Shown here: piece by piece, positions 16,965-25,673 of the stretch
Layout of the letters: every line of letters starts with the position of its first letter
Numbering within the stretch: position 1 is the first letter of the stretch
Source: JALOLG01 sp963776935
Lineage (GTDB): Bacteria; Actinomycetota; Acidimicrobiia; Acidimicrobiales; Ilumatobacteraceae
Reading direction: 5' to 3'
DNA length: 64,000 nt
NCBI GenBank assembly: GCA_963776935.1
Contig: CAVZOP010000002.1
Span: 806,001 to 870,000, forward strand
Notes under the pieces: generated by a model
Databases searched by the model: none
What the model was told of the DNA's origin: nothing
Seen by the model: only the letters and a program-made list of their open reading frames with translations
Translations under genes and position numbers: made by a program

Positions 16965-18026
16965 TCAATTGCATGTTGCAAGGATCTTGCCCACACCCTG
17001 CGCGAACACGTCGACATCGTCGGCGGTGGTGTCCCAGGCGGTCATCCATCGCACCTGGTGGCTGCTCACGTCCCAATCCCAGAAGAAGCACCACTCGCGT
17101 AGCGGCTCGATCGCGGCCGGTGGAAGACGGGGGAACAGGCTGTTGACGCAAGGGGAGGCATCCAGGTCGACCCCGTCGATGCCGGCGGTGCGGCGGTGGA
17201 GGAGGGCGGCCATCTCGTTGGCGTGCGAGGCCAGCTCGATCCACAACCCGTCGTCGAGCAGGGCGTTGAACTGCGCCGCGACGAATCGCATCTTCGACGC
17301 CAGCTGGGTGACCTGCTTGCGCACGAACGGCGCGAGCGCCCCCAGCTCTGGGTTGAGGTACACGACCGCCTCGCCGCCGAGCAGCCCGTTCTTGGTGCCG
17401 CCGAAGCTGAGCACGTCAACCCCGGCGTCGACGGTGAGCGACCGCAGCGCGGCGACCGTTCCGCCGAGTGCCGCCACAGCGTTGGCGATGCGAGCGCCGT
17501 CGACGTGCACCGACATCCCCAACCGATGCGCCGTCTCACACAGCGCGCCGATCTCGTCCGGCGTGTACAGCGTGCCGAGCTCGGTGCTCTGCGTGAGCGA
17601 CACGACGCCGGGCTGGGCGTGGTGGATCACCCCGATCAGATGGCCGAGCTCCTCGAGCTGTTCCGGACGGAGCTTGCCGTCGTCACTCGGCAGGTCGATC
17701 AGCTTGGCGCCGAGGATCCGCTCCGGTGCGCCCGTCTCGTCGACCGCGATGTGCGACCAGTTCGTGCACACGATCGCGTGCGCCGGCTTCAACATCGTGG
17801 CCAGCGCGAGCACGTTGGCACCCGTTCCCGTGAAGGCGAGGAACGTCTCGGCCGTCGGGCCGAACAACTCGCGGAAACGGGCCTCGCACTCGCGAGTGTG
17901 GACGTCTTCGCCGTACGCCATGACGTGGCCGGTGTTGGCGGCGGTCACTGCTTCGACGACGCGTGGGTGAGCACCCGCGAAGTTGTCGCTGGCGAACGAA
18001 CAATTCGGGGCGGGCGGCAGCGTCAC
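16965..18026 (-). CDS. threonine aldolase / beta-eliminating lyase family PLP enzyme
   Basis: A 353-residue aminotransferase-fold enzyme. It begins with FASDNFAGAHPRVVEAV, contains FTGTGANVLAL, the conserved HVDGARIANAVAALG (Asp and Arg near PLP), and LSFGGTKNGLLGGEAVV, whose Lys should form the Schiff base. These fit low-specificity L-threonine aldolase, which cleaves threonine or allo-threonine to glycine and acetaldehyde. The segment EDVHTRECEARF replaces the YGDDP pattern of the best-known family members, so another beta-lyase activity is possible. Glycine produced here could feed the glycine cleavage genes encoded 10 kb away; that link is only inference. Confidence 0.85.
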   Translation of the reverse strand: MTLPPAPNCSFASDNFAGAHPRVVEAVTAANTGHVMAYGEDVHTRECEARFRELFGPTAETFLAFTGTGANVLALATMLKPAHAIVCTNWSHIAVDETGAPERILGAKLIDLPSDDGKLRPEQLEELGHLIGVIHHAQPGVVSLTQSTELGTLYTPDEIGALCETAHRLGMSVHVDGARIANAVAALGGTVAALRSLTVDAGVDVLSFGGTKNGLLGGEAVVYLNPELGALAPFVRKQVTQLASKMRFVAAQFNALLDDGLWIELASHANEMAALLHRRTAGIDGVDLDASPCVNSLFPRLPPAAIEPLREWCFFWDWDVSSHQVRWMTAWDTTADDVDVFAQGVGKILATCN

Positions 18027-18114
18027 CGCACCAGTATGGCCAGGCCTCCCGTGAGGGGCTCCCGGCCGTCGCCCTCCCGACCGTCGACGCGTAGCGCGCT
18101 ACCGTCGCGCCCCC

Positions 18115-18957
18115 ATGGAGGTCGCGGAGCGCATTCGGGCGGCCGGCAACGAGCTGACGACCGCCGAACGGCGGGTCGCCGAGGCGATACTCGCCCGGCC
18201 CCAGGCGGTGGGCTTCGGCACGGTCGCCGATCTGGCGCTCGCCGCCGGGGCAGGGGCCGCGACCGTCGTCCGTCTCGCCGGCAAGCTCGGGTTCGACGGC
18301 TACACCGACCTCCAGGCATCCGTGCAACGCGATCTCCTGCATCAGCTCCGCCCGGCCGCCGATCGGATCCGCGACGAGATCGGCGACGGGATGATGGACC
18401 GCCACCTGGCGACCGAGCTCGGCAACGTGCAGGCGACGCTCGACGGCGTCGACAACGACGGGCTGACCGAGTTGGTGGAGCGGCTGTGCGATCTCGACGC
18501 TCCCGTGGTGGTGCTGTCCGGAGATGCCTCCGACGGTGTGGCGCGCCAGTTCATCGACGAGCTGGCGCTGCTCCGACCGGGCGTCACCCGGCTCGGTGGC
18601 AACGAGGTCGCCGTTCGTCGCGACGTCAGCTTGCTGTCGGAGTCGACCACCGTCGTCGTGATCGACGTCCGGCGCTACGACCGGTGGGTGCTCGACACGG
18701 TGGCCACCGCGCACGCCCGGGGGATGTGGATCGCGGCGTTGACCGACAGCTATCTGTCGCCGCTCGCCGCCAACGCCGACCGCACGTTCGTGCTGTCCGC
18801 CGGATCGGTCGGGCCGTTCGACAGCCACGTCGGCACGCTCGCGCTCTTGAACCTCGTCGTCACCGAGGTCGCGGGGCGGCTGCGATCGACCGCATCCAGC
18901 CGCCTCGATCGCGTCGAGGAGGCGTGGCGGGCGGCCAGCTCGCTCACCGAATCGTGA
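18115..18957 (+). CDS. RpiR/MurR-family transcriptional regulator
   Basis: A 280-residue regulator with an N-terminal RpiR-type helix-turn-helix (LTTAERRVAEAIL, then TVADLALAAGAGAATVVRLAGKLGFDGYTDL) and a C-terminal SIS-fold domain (VVVLSGDASDGVARQFI to ADRTFVLSAG) that in homologues binds a sugar phosphate. The ligand cannot be told. It is transcribed away from the threonine-aldolase gene and toward prfC, which starts 27 bases after its stop, so co-transcription with prfC is possible. The GDASDGVA segment replaces the common GxGxS phosphosugar loop, which may mean an altered ligand. Confidence 0.85.
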   Translation: MEVAERIRAAGNELTTAERRVAEAILARPQAVGFGTVADLALAAGAGAATVVRLAGKLGFDGYTDLQASVQRDLLHQLRPAADRIRDEIGDGMMDRHLATELGNVQATLDGVDNDGLTELVERLCDLDAPVVVLSGDASDGVARQFIDELALLRPGVTRLGGNEVAVRRDVSLLSESTTVVVIDVRRYDRWVLDTVATAHARGMWIAALTDSYLSPLAANADRTFVLSAGSVGPFDSHVGTLALLNLVVTEVAGRLRSTASSRLDRVEEAWRAASSLTES

Positions 18958-18984
18958 GCTTCCACCGTCGATAGCCTCGACCTG

Positions 18985-20550
18985 GTGACCGCGAACGAGA
19001 CGCGACGGCGCCGAACGTTCGCCATCATCAGCCACCCGGACGCCGGCAAGACGACGTTGACCGAGAAGTTCCTGCTGTACGCGGGCGCCGTCGGTGAGGC
19101 GGGTGCGGTCAAGGCGCGGGCGGGACGGCGGTCGACCACGAGCGACTGGATGGAGATGGAGCAGAAGCGCGGCATCTCGATCTCGTCGACCGCGCTCCAG
19201 TTCCCGTTCCGCGACCACGTGCTCAACCTGCTCGACACGCCCGGCCACCGCGACTTCTCGGAGGACACGTATCGAGTGCTCGCCGCGGTCGACGCGGTGG
19301 TGATGGTGCTCGACAGCGCCAAGGGCATCGAACCGCAGACGCTGAAGCTGTTCGAGGTCTGTCGGTCGCGCGGCCTGCCGGTGCTGACGTTCCTCAACAA
19401 GTTCGACCGTCCCGGTCGCGACCCGCTCGAACTGCTCGACGAGATCGAGAAGCAGATCGACCTGCGCCCGACCCCCGCGACGTGGCCGGTCGGCCTCCCG
19501 GGCGAGTTCCACGGTGTGATCGATCGGCGGACCGGCCACTTCATCCGCTTCACGCGCACCACCCGCGGTTCGGCGATCGCGCCGGAGGAGGACGTCGACG
19601 CCGAGCGGGCAGCGGCGGAGGAGGGGAGCGCGTGGTCGCGCGCGGTCGACGAGTGCGGCCTGCTCGACGCGATCGGCGCCGACGTCGATCCGGTGTCGTT
19701 CCTGGCGGGGGAGTCCACACCCGTGTTCGTCGGCTCGGCGCTCACGAACTTCGGCGTGCGCCACCTGCTGGAGGCGATCATCGACCTGGCGCCGCCGCCG
19801 AGCCCCCGTCTCGACATCGCCGGCATCCCTCGACCGATCGATTCGCCGTGTTCGGCATTCGTCTTCAAGGTGCAAGCCAACATGGATCGGTCGCACCGCG
19901 ACCGCATCGCGTTCGTACGGATCTGCTCGGGTCGTTTCGAGCGAGGGATGGTCCTCACCTCGGCGCGCACCGGCAAGCCGTTCGCGACGAAGTACGCATC
20001 GACGGTGTTCGGCGCCGAGCGGTCCACGGTCGACCTGGCGTTCCCGGGCGACGTGGTCGGGCTCGTGAACGCCAACGGGCTCAACATCGGAGATTCCCTC
20101 TACGACGGCGAACCGGTGGAGTTCCCGCCGATCCCGCGCTTCTCACCGGAGGTGTTCGCCTCGGCCCGCCCACTCGACTCGGGACGCTTCAAACAGTTCC
20201 GCCGTGGGCTGGCACAGCTCGACGAGGAGGGTGTGGTGCAGGTGCTGCGAGATCCGGACATGGGTGACAGCGCTCCCGTGCTGGCCGCCGTCGGCCAGCT
20301 CCAGTTCGAGGTCTTCGCCAATCGACTCGACGTCGAGTTCGGGGCACCGATCGAGGTGTTGAGCTCGCCGTACGAGGCGATCCGGCTCACCGACGCGGCG
20401 TCGGCCGATCGGCTCCGCCAGATCAGCGGCATCCGGGTCATGGAGCGCGGCGACGGCGAGCTGGTCGCACTGTTCGAGAGCCGCTACCGGCTGCAGCGGA
20501 TCGAATCCGACGAACCCGACCTCCGCCTCGACCACATCGTCGCCGGTTAA
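18985..20550 (+). CDS. prfC: peptide chain release factor 3
   Basis: A 521-residue translational GTPase. G1 is ISHPDAGKTTLTEKF, G3 is LLDTPGHRDFSEDTYR, and G4 is FLNKFDR; the switch region RRSTTSDWMEMEQKRGISIS is characteristic of RF3. The C-terminus (GDSAPVLAAVGQLQFEVFANRLDVEF) matches RF3 rather than EF-G or EF-Tu. RF3 recycles RF1/RF2 from the ribosome after peptide release. The start is the GTG at 18985. A perfect 18-bp inverted repeat follows the stop and should end transcription. Confidence 0.95.
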   Translation: MTANETRRRRTFAIISHPDAGKTTLTEKFLLYAGAVGEAGAVKARAGRRSTTSDWMEMEQKRGISISSTALQFPFRDHVLNLLDTPGHRDFSEDTYRVLAAVDAVVMVLDSAKGIEPQTLKLFEVCRSRGLPVLTFLNKFDRPGRDPLELLDEIEKQIDLRPTPATWPVGLPGEFHGVIDRRTGHFIRFTRTTRGSAIAPEEDVDAERAAAEEGSAWSRAVDECGLLDAIGADVDPVSFLAGESTPVFVGSALTNFGVRHLLEAIIDLAPPPSPRLDIAGIPRPIDSPCSAFVFKVQANMDRSHRDRIAFVRICSGRFERGMVLTSARTGKPFATKYASTVFGAERSTVDLAFPGDVVGLVNANGLNIGDSLYDGEPVEFPPIPRFSPEVFASARPLDSGRFKQFRRGLAQLDEEGVVQVLRDPDMGDSAPVLAAVGQLQFEVFANRLDVEFGAPIEVLSSPYEAIRLTDAASADRLRQISGIRVMERGDGELVALFESRYRLQRIESDEPDLRLDHIVAG

Positions 20551-20552
20551 GG

Positions 20553-20603
20553 CGTTCTGTCTGCCTCAGACGGGCCCACGCGCAATCTGAGGCAGACAGA
20601 ACG
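20553..20603. terminator. strong terminator hairpin after prfC
   Basis: Perfect 18-bp inverted repeat: CGTTCTGTCTGCCTCAGA (20553-20570) and its reverse complement (20586-20603), with a 15-base GC-rich loop. It begins three bases after the prfC stop. No T-run follows. Confidence 0.75.
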
Positions 20604-20617
20604 GTGGGGTGGCATCA

Positions 20618-20633
20618 TTTCGTCATGACGAAA
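20618..20633. promoter_or_regulatory. 16-bp perfect palindrome centred on the start codon of the zinc-ribbon gene
   Basis: TTTCGTCATGACGAAA is a perfect palindrome whose centre is the ATG of the next gene. Its 10-bp core CGTCATGACG recurs just past the same gene's stop at 20989-20998. It could be an operator for autoregulation or a boundary mark; the sequence does not tell which. Confidence 0.4.
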
Positions 20634-20984
20634 GAGGGGAGACGGTGCCGGTGGTGCCGGCGGGTGCTTCCGGAGACGAGTGGTCGCGGGCGGCCGCGCG
20701 AGTTCTGCTCGCAGCGCTGCCGGCAGTGGGACTGGGTGGCCCGGCAGCGAGCATCGGAGTTGCAACTCAGCGAAGGCGAGTTGGTGATCGCCAGGGCCGA
20801 GCTCGACGCGCTGCACGACGACCTGTACGTGCTCGCGTGCGCGGTCGACGACGCCGAGCGCGATCTGGCGGCCGCCGGTGCCAAACCATCGGTCCGGGAG
20901 CTCACCGACATCCTGCGGTGGGTCCTCGACGCCGCCCGGCCACTGCGCGACCGCGAGCTCTCCGCACCGTCACCATCCGACTGA
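20625..20984 (+). CDS. small zinc-ribbon-like protein, function unknown
   Basis: A 119-residue protein. Cys8, Cys11, Cys28 and Cys32 (CRWC, then FCSQRC) form a treble-clef-like zinc site, with the GRPREFCSQRCRQ segment typical of a small actinobacterial family of unknown role. Residues 50-90 (ELQLSEGELVIARAELDALH) are helical and may be a coiled coil; the tail is acidic and basic mixed. The ATG at 20625 is preferred to one 21 bases upstream because the Cys motif then starts at residue 8 and a GTGGGGTGG stretch precedes it. It stands alone between a terminator and a weak GC hairpin. Confidence 0.6.
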   Translation: MTKEGRRCRWCRRVLPETSGRGRPREFCSQRCRQWDWVARQRASELQLSEGELVIARAELDALHDDLYVLACAVDDAERDLAAAGAKPSVRELTDILRWVLDAARPLRDRELSAPSPSD

Positions 20985-21229
20985 TTTCCGTCATGACGTA
21001 ATCCCCCCTCGGAGGGGTCCACTGGGTCAACGATGTAACGCCCATAATCATCGTTATGTCAACTCGTCCACATTCGACTCGAAAACTCTCTACGTATGGT
21101 GAAGACTGAGGTTATGGTGACTCCCCTGGCTCGGAGAGGCGCCGTGTCGAAGCTAGCTCGGAGGACGGCGGTTGCAGCCCGGCGATGGCTGCACCGATAG
21201 GCAGAGCGTCCAGTTGGGAGGAGGCCACC
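20985..21229 (+). other. 245-base leader region upstream of the peptidoglycan hydrolase gene
   Basis: No gene. It holds the second CGTCATGACG palindrome (20989-20998), a short hairpin CCCCTC-G-GAGGGG near 21006, an inverted repeat AACGATG (21029-21035) / CATCGTT (21049-21055), and a hairpin with arms near GGTTGCAGCC and GGCTGCACC around 21165-21195. A c-di-AMP riboswitch, common before such hydrolases in actinobacteria, was looked for and its conserved blocks were not found. A GGGAGGAGG ribosome binding site ends the region. Confidence 0.4.
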
Positions 21230-22867
21230 ATGTTGAACAGCCACATCAGACCGTCACACCATCGAGCTGTTGTAGAGGCTTATAGTCGCGCCGGTCGGGG
21301 CGGCAGGCCGGTGCGGCGGTTGATGGTGCTCGTGGGCGGTGTCGCGATGGGCGTCGGATCGATGGTGCTGCCGTCGACGGTCGCGCTCGCCGGGCCGGCG
21401 CCGCAATCCTCGGCCCCGGCGACAGCCATCATCGGTCTCCAGCAAGGGAGTCGTGGGGACGCCGTTCGAACGTTGCAGCAGGCGCTGGTGTCCGCCGGCA
21501 TCAACCCTGCCGGCGGTGTGGACGGGATCTTCGGCGTCGGCACGGCGGCCGCCGTCAAGCAGTTCCAGTCGGCCAAGGGGCTCAACGCCACCGGTGTGGT
21601 CGACGCAGCCACGGCTGCGGCGCTGGCAGGCAACTCCGGGGCGTCGGCGAGCCCGATGTTCGGTCTCAAGATCGGTGCCCGCGGCGATGCGGTGCGTCAG
21701 CTCCAAGCCACCCTCGTGGCCCGCGGCTACAAGACCACCGGCGACGCCGACGGCGCCTTCGGTGTCAACACCGTCAACGCCCTGACGAGCTTCCAGTACG
21801 CCCAGCGGATCAAGGTCACCGCCAAGGTCGACGAGGCCACCCTCGCCGCCCTCGGCACCCCCGCCCCCGTCCCAGCCACCCAACCAGCACCAGCCGCACC
21901 AGCACCGGCCACCCCGTCGAGCCCGATGTTCGGTCTCAAGATCGGTGCCCGCGGCGATGCGGTGCGTCAGCTCCAAGCCACCCTCGTGGCCCGCGGCTAC
22001 AAGACCACCGGCGACGCCGACGGCGCCTTCGGTGTCAACACCGTCAACGCCCTGACGAGCTTCCAGTACGCCCAGCGGATCAAGGTCACCGCCAAGGTCG
22101 ACGAGGCCACCCTCGCCGCCCTCGGCACCCCCGCCCCCGTCCCAGCCACCCAACCAGCACCAGCCGCACCGGGTGGCGGCGGGCTCGGGTTCGCGGCGTA
22201 CGGCGAGCGCGGTGCTCGTGTCACGACGCTGCAGCGGGCGCTGATCAATGCCGGGATCACCGTGCGCGGCGGTGCCGACGGCATCTTCGGTTCGGGGACG
22301 GCCGCGGCGGTCATGGCGTTCCAGAAGGCCAAGGGCATCCCTGCCACTGGCGTCGTCAACCAGGCCACCGCCGAAGCGTTGGCGTTGACCCCCGGCACCG
22401 CACCGCCCGCCGTCGCCGCCCCCTCGGTCACGTTGCAGGCGTTTCCCGTGCAGGGCAAGTGCTTCTTCGGCGACACCTGGCACGTCTCTCGCGGCTCGGG
22501 TCGCCTCCACGAGGGTGTCGACATCGGCGCCGCCGAGGGCAAGTACGTGTACGCCGCGGCCGACGGTCGGATCACCAAGCAGTACGTGGCCGGCACCAAC
22601 CAGCTCACCGGGAACGGACTGATCGTCCGGATGGCCGACGGGACGTACTTCTTCTACGCCCACCTCCAGGGCTTCGCGCCCGGGATCGGGGTCGGAACAC
22701 CGGTGAAGGCCGGCCAGATCATCGGCTACGTGGGGACCACGGGCAACAGCGGCATCCCCCACCTCCACTTCGAGGTGCACCCCAAGGGTGGCGCGGCGGT
22801 CAACCCGTACCCGCTGATCAAGGCGATCAACGGCTGCGGCACCACCACTCCCCCTCCGCAGCCCTGA
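21230..22867 (+). CDS. secreted peptidoglycan hydrolase: four peptidoglycan-binding domains plus M23 (LytM) endopeptidase
   Basis: A 545-residue exported protein. The signal peptide is long (basic RPVRRLMVLVGGVAMGVGSMVLPSTVALA). Four PG_binding_1-type domains follow, each with a G.RGDAVR.LQ start and a DG.FG..T..A...FQ core; domains 2 and 3 are identical copies joined by Pro/Ala linkers. The C-terminal M23 domain has HEGVDIGA and HLHFEVHP, the zinc and catalytic residues of lysostaphin-like endopeptidases. The ATG at 21230 is chosen for its GGGAGGAGG site at eight bases; an upstream ATG at 21185 lacks one. It should cut peptide cross-links outside the cell, in growth or division. Confidence 0.9.
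   Translation: MLNSHIRPSHHRAVVEAYSRAGRGGRPVRRLMVLVGGVAMGVGSMVLPSTVALAGPAPQSSAPATAIIGLQQGSRGDAVRTLQQALVSAGINPAGGVDGIFGVGTAAAVKQFQSAKGLNATGVVDAATAAALAGNSGASASPMFGLKIGARGDAVRQLQATLVARGYKTTGDADGAFGVNTVNALTSFQYAQRIKVTAKVDEATLAALGTPAPVPATQPAPAAPAPATPSSPMFGLKIGARGDAVRQLQATLVARGYKTTGDADGAFGVNTVNALTSFQYAQRIKVTAKVDEATLAALGTPAPVPATQPAPAAPGGGGLGFAAYGERGARVTTLQRALINAGITVRGGADGIFGSGTAAAVMAFQKAKGIPATGVVNQATAEALALTPGTAPPAVAAPSVTLQAFPVQGKCFFGDTWHVSRGSGRLHEGVDIGAAEGKYVYAAADGRITKQYVAGTNQLTGNGLIVRMADGTYFFYAHLQGFAPGIGVGTPVKAGQIIGYVGTTGNSGIPHLHFEVHPKGGAAVNPYPLIKAINGCGTTTPPPQP
21648..22170 (+). repeat. two perfect 253-bp direct repeats (period 270 bp) inside the hydrolase gene
   Basis: Bases 21648-21900 and 21918-22170 are identical as far as can be read, each encoding one peptidoglycan-binding domain and its PAPVPATQPAPAAP linker. 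The spacing of 270 bp keeps the frame. Domains 1 and 4 are diverged, so this is a recent internal duplication or gene conversion. Confidence 0.9.
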
Positions 22868-22897
22868 CATACGGTTCGCCGCATACAGTCGGCGCGC

Positions 22898-24145
22898 ATG
22901 TCCCTGCCGCGCGCCTCGCGCCCTGCCGACGAGATCCTCGCCGAGCTCGACGCCCTGAAACAGCACGACGTGAGGTGGAAGGACGGACGGGCGTTCACCC
23001 TCGCCTACTACGCCGGCCCCGAGGTGGCGGCCCTCGGTGACGAGGCCTACCGGCGCTTCAGCTCCGACAACGCACTCAACACCGACGCCTTTCCGAGCCT
23101 GCGCCGGATCCAGGCCGATGTCGTGGCGATGACGGCCGACCTGCTCGACGGCGGGCCCGAGGCAGCGGGATTCATGACGACGGGCGGGACGGAGAGCCTC
23201 CTGATGGCCGTGAAGGCGGCGCGTGAGCGGGGCCGTGCCGAGCGCGACATCACACGGCCGAACATCGTGTTGCCGACGAGCGCCCACGCGGCGTTCGAGA
23301 AGGGCTGCCACTACTTCGGCCTCGAGAGCCGGCGCGTCGACGTGCGGCCCGACTGGCGCGCCGACGTCGACGCCATGGCCGACGTGATCGACGACGACAC
23401 CGTGCTCGTGGTCGGCTCGGCTCCGCAGTACCCCCAGGGTGTCGTCGATCCGATCCCCGAGATCGCCGCCCTCGCCGCCGACCGCCGGATCAACTGTCAT
23501 GTCGACGCCTGCATGGGAGGGATGGTGCTCCCCTACCTGGCGCGCCTCGGTGAGTCGATCGCGCCGTGGAACTTCTCGGTGCCGGGCGTGACGAGCATCT
23601 CGGTCGATCTCCACAAGTTCGGGTACACGAGCAAGGGCGCTTCGGTCATCGTCCACCGCAGTCGTGAGCTGCGCAGCCACCAGACGTTCGTGACGAACAA
23701 CTGGCTCGGCGGCACGTACGGATCGTCGGGTGTGCTCGGTACCAAGGGTGGCGGTGCGATGGCCGCCGCCTGGGCCGTGATGAACCACCTCGGTGACGAG
23801 GGCTATCTCCGACTGGCGGAAACGGCGCGACGGGCGACGCTCGAGTTGGCGGCGGCCATCGATGCGCATCCGGAGTTGGAGCTGCGGGCGCGACCCGACA
23901 CGACCATCGTCGCCTTCGGCGCCGCCGACCCCGCACGGCTCGATGTGTTCGCGCTCGCCGACGAGCTGTGGCGGCGGGGCTGGTACGTCGATCGCCAACA
24001 ACCGCCCGACACGCTGCACTGCACGGTCAACGCGGTGCACGACGGGCTGATCCCCGAGTTCGTGGCCGAACTGCACGCCTCGATCGACACGATCGTCGAC
24101 GCCGCCACGGCCGGCACCGCCGGTGCGTACGGCACGCTCGAGTGA
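22898..24145 (+). CDS. pyridoxal-dependent decarboxylase family protein (sphingosine-1-phosphate-lyase-like)
   Basis: A 415-residue group II decarboxylase-fold enzyme. The PLP lysine lies in SISVDLHKFGYTSKGASV; VDACMGGMVLPY supplies the conserved Asp, and MTTGGTESLLMAVKAAR is the phosphate-binding region. The pattern with NALNTDAFPSLRRI at the N-terminus and LHKFGYTSKG is that of dihydrosphingosine-1-phosphate lyases and related bacterial enzymes rather than of glutamate decarboxylase. The physiological substrate in bacteria is uncertain. Its stop overlaps the start of the next oxidoreductase gene, so the two are translationally coupled. Confidence 0.85.
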   Translation: MSLPRASRPADEILAELDALKQHDVRWKDGRAFTLAYYAGPEVAALGDEAYRRFSSDNALNTDAFPSLRRIQADVVAMTADLLDGGPEAAGFMTTGGTESLLMAVKAARERGRAERDITRPNIVLPTSAHAAFEKGCHYFGLESRRVDVRPDWRADVDAMADVIDDDTVLVVGSAPQYPQGVVDPIPEIAALAADRRINCHVDACMGGMVLPYLARLGESIAPWNFSVPGVTSISVDLHKFGYTSKGASVIVHRSRELRSHQTFVTNNWLGGTYGSSGVLGTKGGGAMAAAWAVMNHLGDEGYLRLAETARRATLELAAAIDAHPELELRARPDTTIVAFGAADPARLDVFALADELWRRGWYVDRQQPPDTLHCTVNAVHDGLIPEFVAELHASIDTIVDAATAGTAGAYGTLE

Positions 24146-24948
24146 CGGTGGTCGAACAGATGCAGGTCGACGTCCAGTTCAACCCGGCAGCGGCACCATG
24201 GCCGCTGTTCCGGGACGCGACGCTCGCGGCCGAGGCGGCCGGGTTCGGGGCCGTCTGGGTGCTCGATCACCTCGCCGGGGTTTCGATGAAGGGCACGGGC
24301 ATGCTCGAGTGCTTCACGTGCCTCGGCGCGCTCGCGACCACGACGACGACGATCGGGCTGGGGACGCTCGTGGCCAACGTCTGGAACCGCGAGCCTGGTG
24401 TGCTCGCCGTCGCCGCCGCGAGCGTGTGCGAGATGGCCGATCGTCCGATCCTGCTCGGACTCGGCGCCGGCACGTCGCCGACGAGCAAGTACGCGGCCGA
24501 ACAGCACGCCGTCGGGGCCACGGTCGCGTCGACGCTCGCCGAACGTCACGCTCGCGTGATCGCCGTGCTCGATCTGCTCGACACGATGTTCGATCCCGAC
24601 CGGCCCGAGGAGTTCGCGACGTTCCCACTCCCCCACCACCGCCCGCCGACGTTGCTCGGCGTCAACAGCGTCCGTCTGGCGACGGTGGCGGGAGCGCGCG
24701 CCGGCGGCATCAACGTGTGGTGGGGCCACCCCCGACGTGACGAGTTCCTTGCCGCTGCCGACGCCGCCCGGGCCGACGACACGCCGTTCCTCCGCACCAC
24801 GTACGAGTGGTGGGACGACGACCTGCTCGACGCAGGTCACCCGGTGCGGCTCGACATGGCAGCCGCCGGGATCGATCGCCTGATCCTCGCCGAGGCCGGG
24901 ACCCCCGACCCGAGCGCGATCGCCGCGATGCGCCCAAATGCGACATGA
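24142..24948 (+). CDS. LLM-class (F420-dependent-type) oxidoreductase
   Basis: A 268-residue luciferase-like TIM-barrel protein. Characteristic segments are the N-terminal AAEAAGFGAVWVLDH, TTTIGLGTLVANVWNREPGVLA, and LLGLGAGTSPTSKY. Many actinobacterial members use coenzyme F420; the sequence alone does not settle F420 against FMN. It is shorter than the usual 300-350 residues. The GTG at 24142 overlaps the preceding stop and gives VTVVEQMQVDVQF; the frame is open upstream without likeness to the family. The substrate is unknown, but coupling to a PLP lyase suggests a shared pathway. Confidence 0.82.
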   Translation: MTVVEQMQVDVQFNPAAAPWPLFRDATLAAEAAGFGAVWVLDHLAGVSMKGTGMLECFTCLGALATTTTTIGLGTLVANVWNREPGVLAVAAASVCEMADRPILLGLGAGTSPTSKYAAEQHAVGATVASTLAERHARVIAVLDLLDTMFDPDRPEEFATFPLPHHRPPTLLGVNSVRLATVAGARAGGINVWWGHPRRDEFLAAADAARADDTPFLRTTYEWWDDDLLDAGHPVRLDMAAAGIDRLILAEAGTPDPSAIAAMRPNAT

Positions 24949-24985
24949 TCGATCGCCGTGAGCTGCCGAGACAGGACGGGAAACG

Positions 24986-25591
24986 ATGGACCTCGTCGTA
25001 GGTGACGACGGAGAGCACCGCTGCGGATGGGGCACGTCGACGCCCGACTACGTGGCGTACCACGACACCGAGTGGGGCTTCGGGGTCACCGACGACCACC
25101 GATTGTTCGAGAAGCTGTGCCTCGAGGGGTTCCAGTCGGGGCTGTCGTGGCTGACGATCCTCCGCAAGCGCGAGAGCTTCCGATCGGCGTTCGCCGGCTT
25201 CGATCCGGTCGCGGTCGCGGCGTTCGACGAGCACGACGTCGAACGGCTGCTGGCCGACGCCGGGATCGTGCGTCACCAGGGCAAGATCCGCTCGACGATC
25301 AACAATGCCAATCGAGCGCTCGAGATGGTCGCCGAGTTCGGGTCGCTGGCGGCCTACGTGTGGCCGCACGCCACGTTCGGAGCGGCGCCGACGGAGATCC
25401 CCGCGCTCACCGAGGCCTCGACCGCGATCTCGAAGGACCTCAAGCGGCGCGGCTGGTCGTTCGTCGGCCCGACCACGGTGTACGCCTTCATGCAGGCAAT
25501 GGGTCTCGTGAACGATCACCTCGAAGGCTGCTGGGTGCGTGACGATGCCGAGCGCGGCCGGCGTACCGCCTACGCCTCGGTGACCGCCTGA
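24986..25591 (+). CDS. tag: DNA-3-methyladenine glycosylase I
   Basis: A 201-residue TagI-type glycosylase. The N-terminal zinc Cys and the block RCGWGTSTPDYVAYHDTEWG are diagnostic, followed by LFEKLCLEGFQSGLSWLTIL, LADAGIVRHQGKI and the C-terminal GPTTVYAFMQAMGLVNDH. The last zinc ligands would be in VNDHLEGCW (His and Cys). It removes 3-methyladenine from alkylated DNA as the first step of base excision repair. It stands alone, 37 bases after the LLM gene. Confidence 0.93.
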   Translation: MDLVVGDDGEHRCGWGTSTPDYVAYHDTEWGFGVTDDHRLFEKLCLEGFQSGLSWLTILRKRESFRSAFAGFDPVAVAAFDEHDVERLLADAGIVRHQGKIRSTINNANRALEMVAEFGSLAAYVWPHATFGAAPTEIPALTEASTAISKDLKRRGWSFVGPTTVYAFMQAMGLVNDHLEGCWVRDDAERGRRTAYASVTA

Positions 25592-25673
25592 GAGAGCAGC
25601 ACATCGGGCCGACGACGAGCCGAGCCGCCCTCCACGTGCGGCAGCAGTGTCCGTCCTACGCTGCACCGTCGTC

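Noticed and set aside
20999..21229. Cyclic-di-AMP (ydaO-type) riboswitch before the peptidoglycan hydrolase
   Set aside because: Expected from the gene context, but the conserved GGGGGACCCA-type and related blocks are not present.
21254..24076. Minus-strand open frame of 940 codons opposite the hydrolase and PLP enzyme genes
   Set aside because: It spans two real genes and their gap, including the antisense of the perfect repeats, and has no recognisable protein motif.
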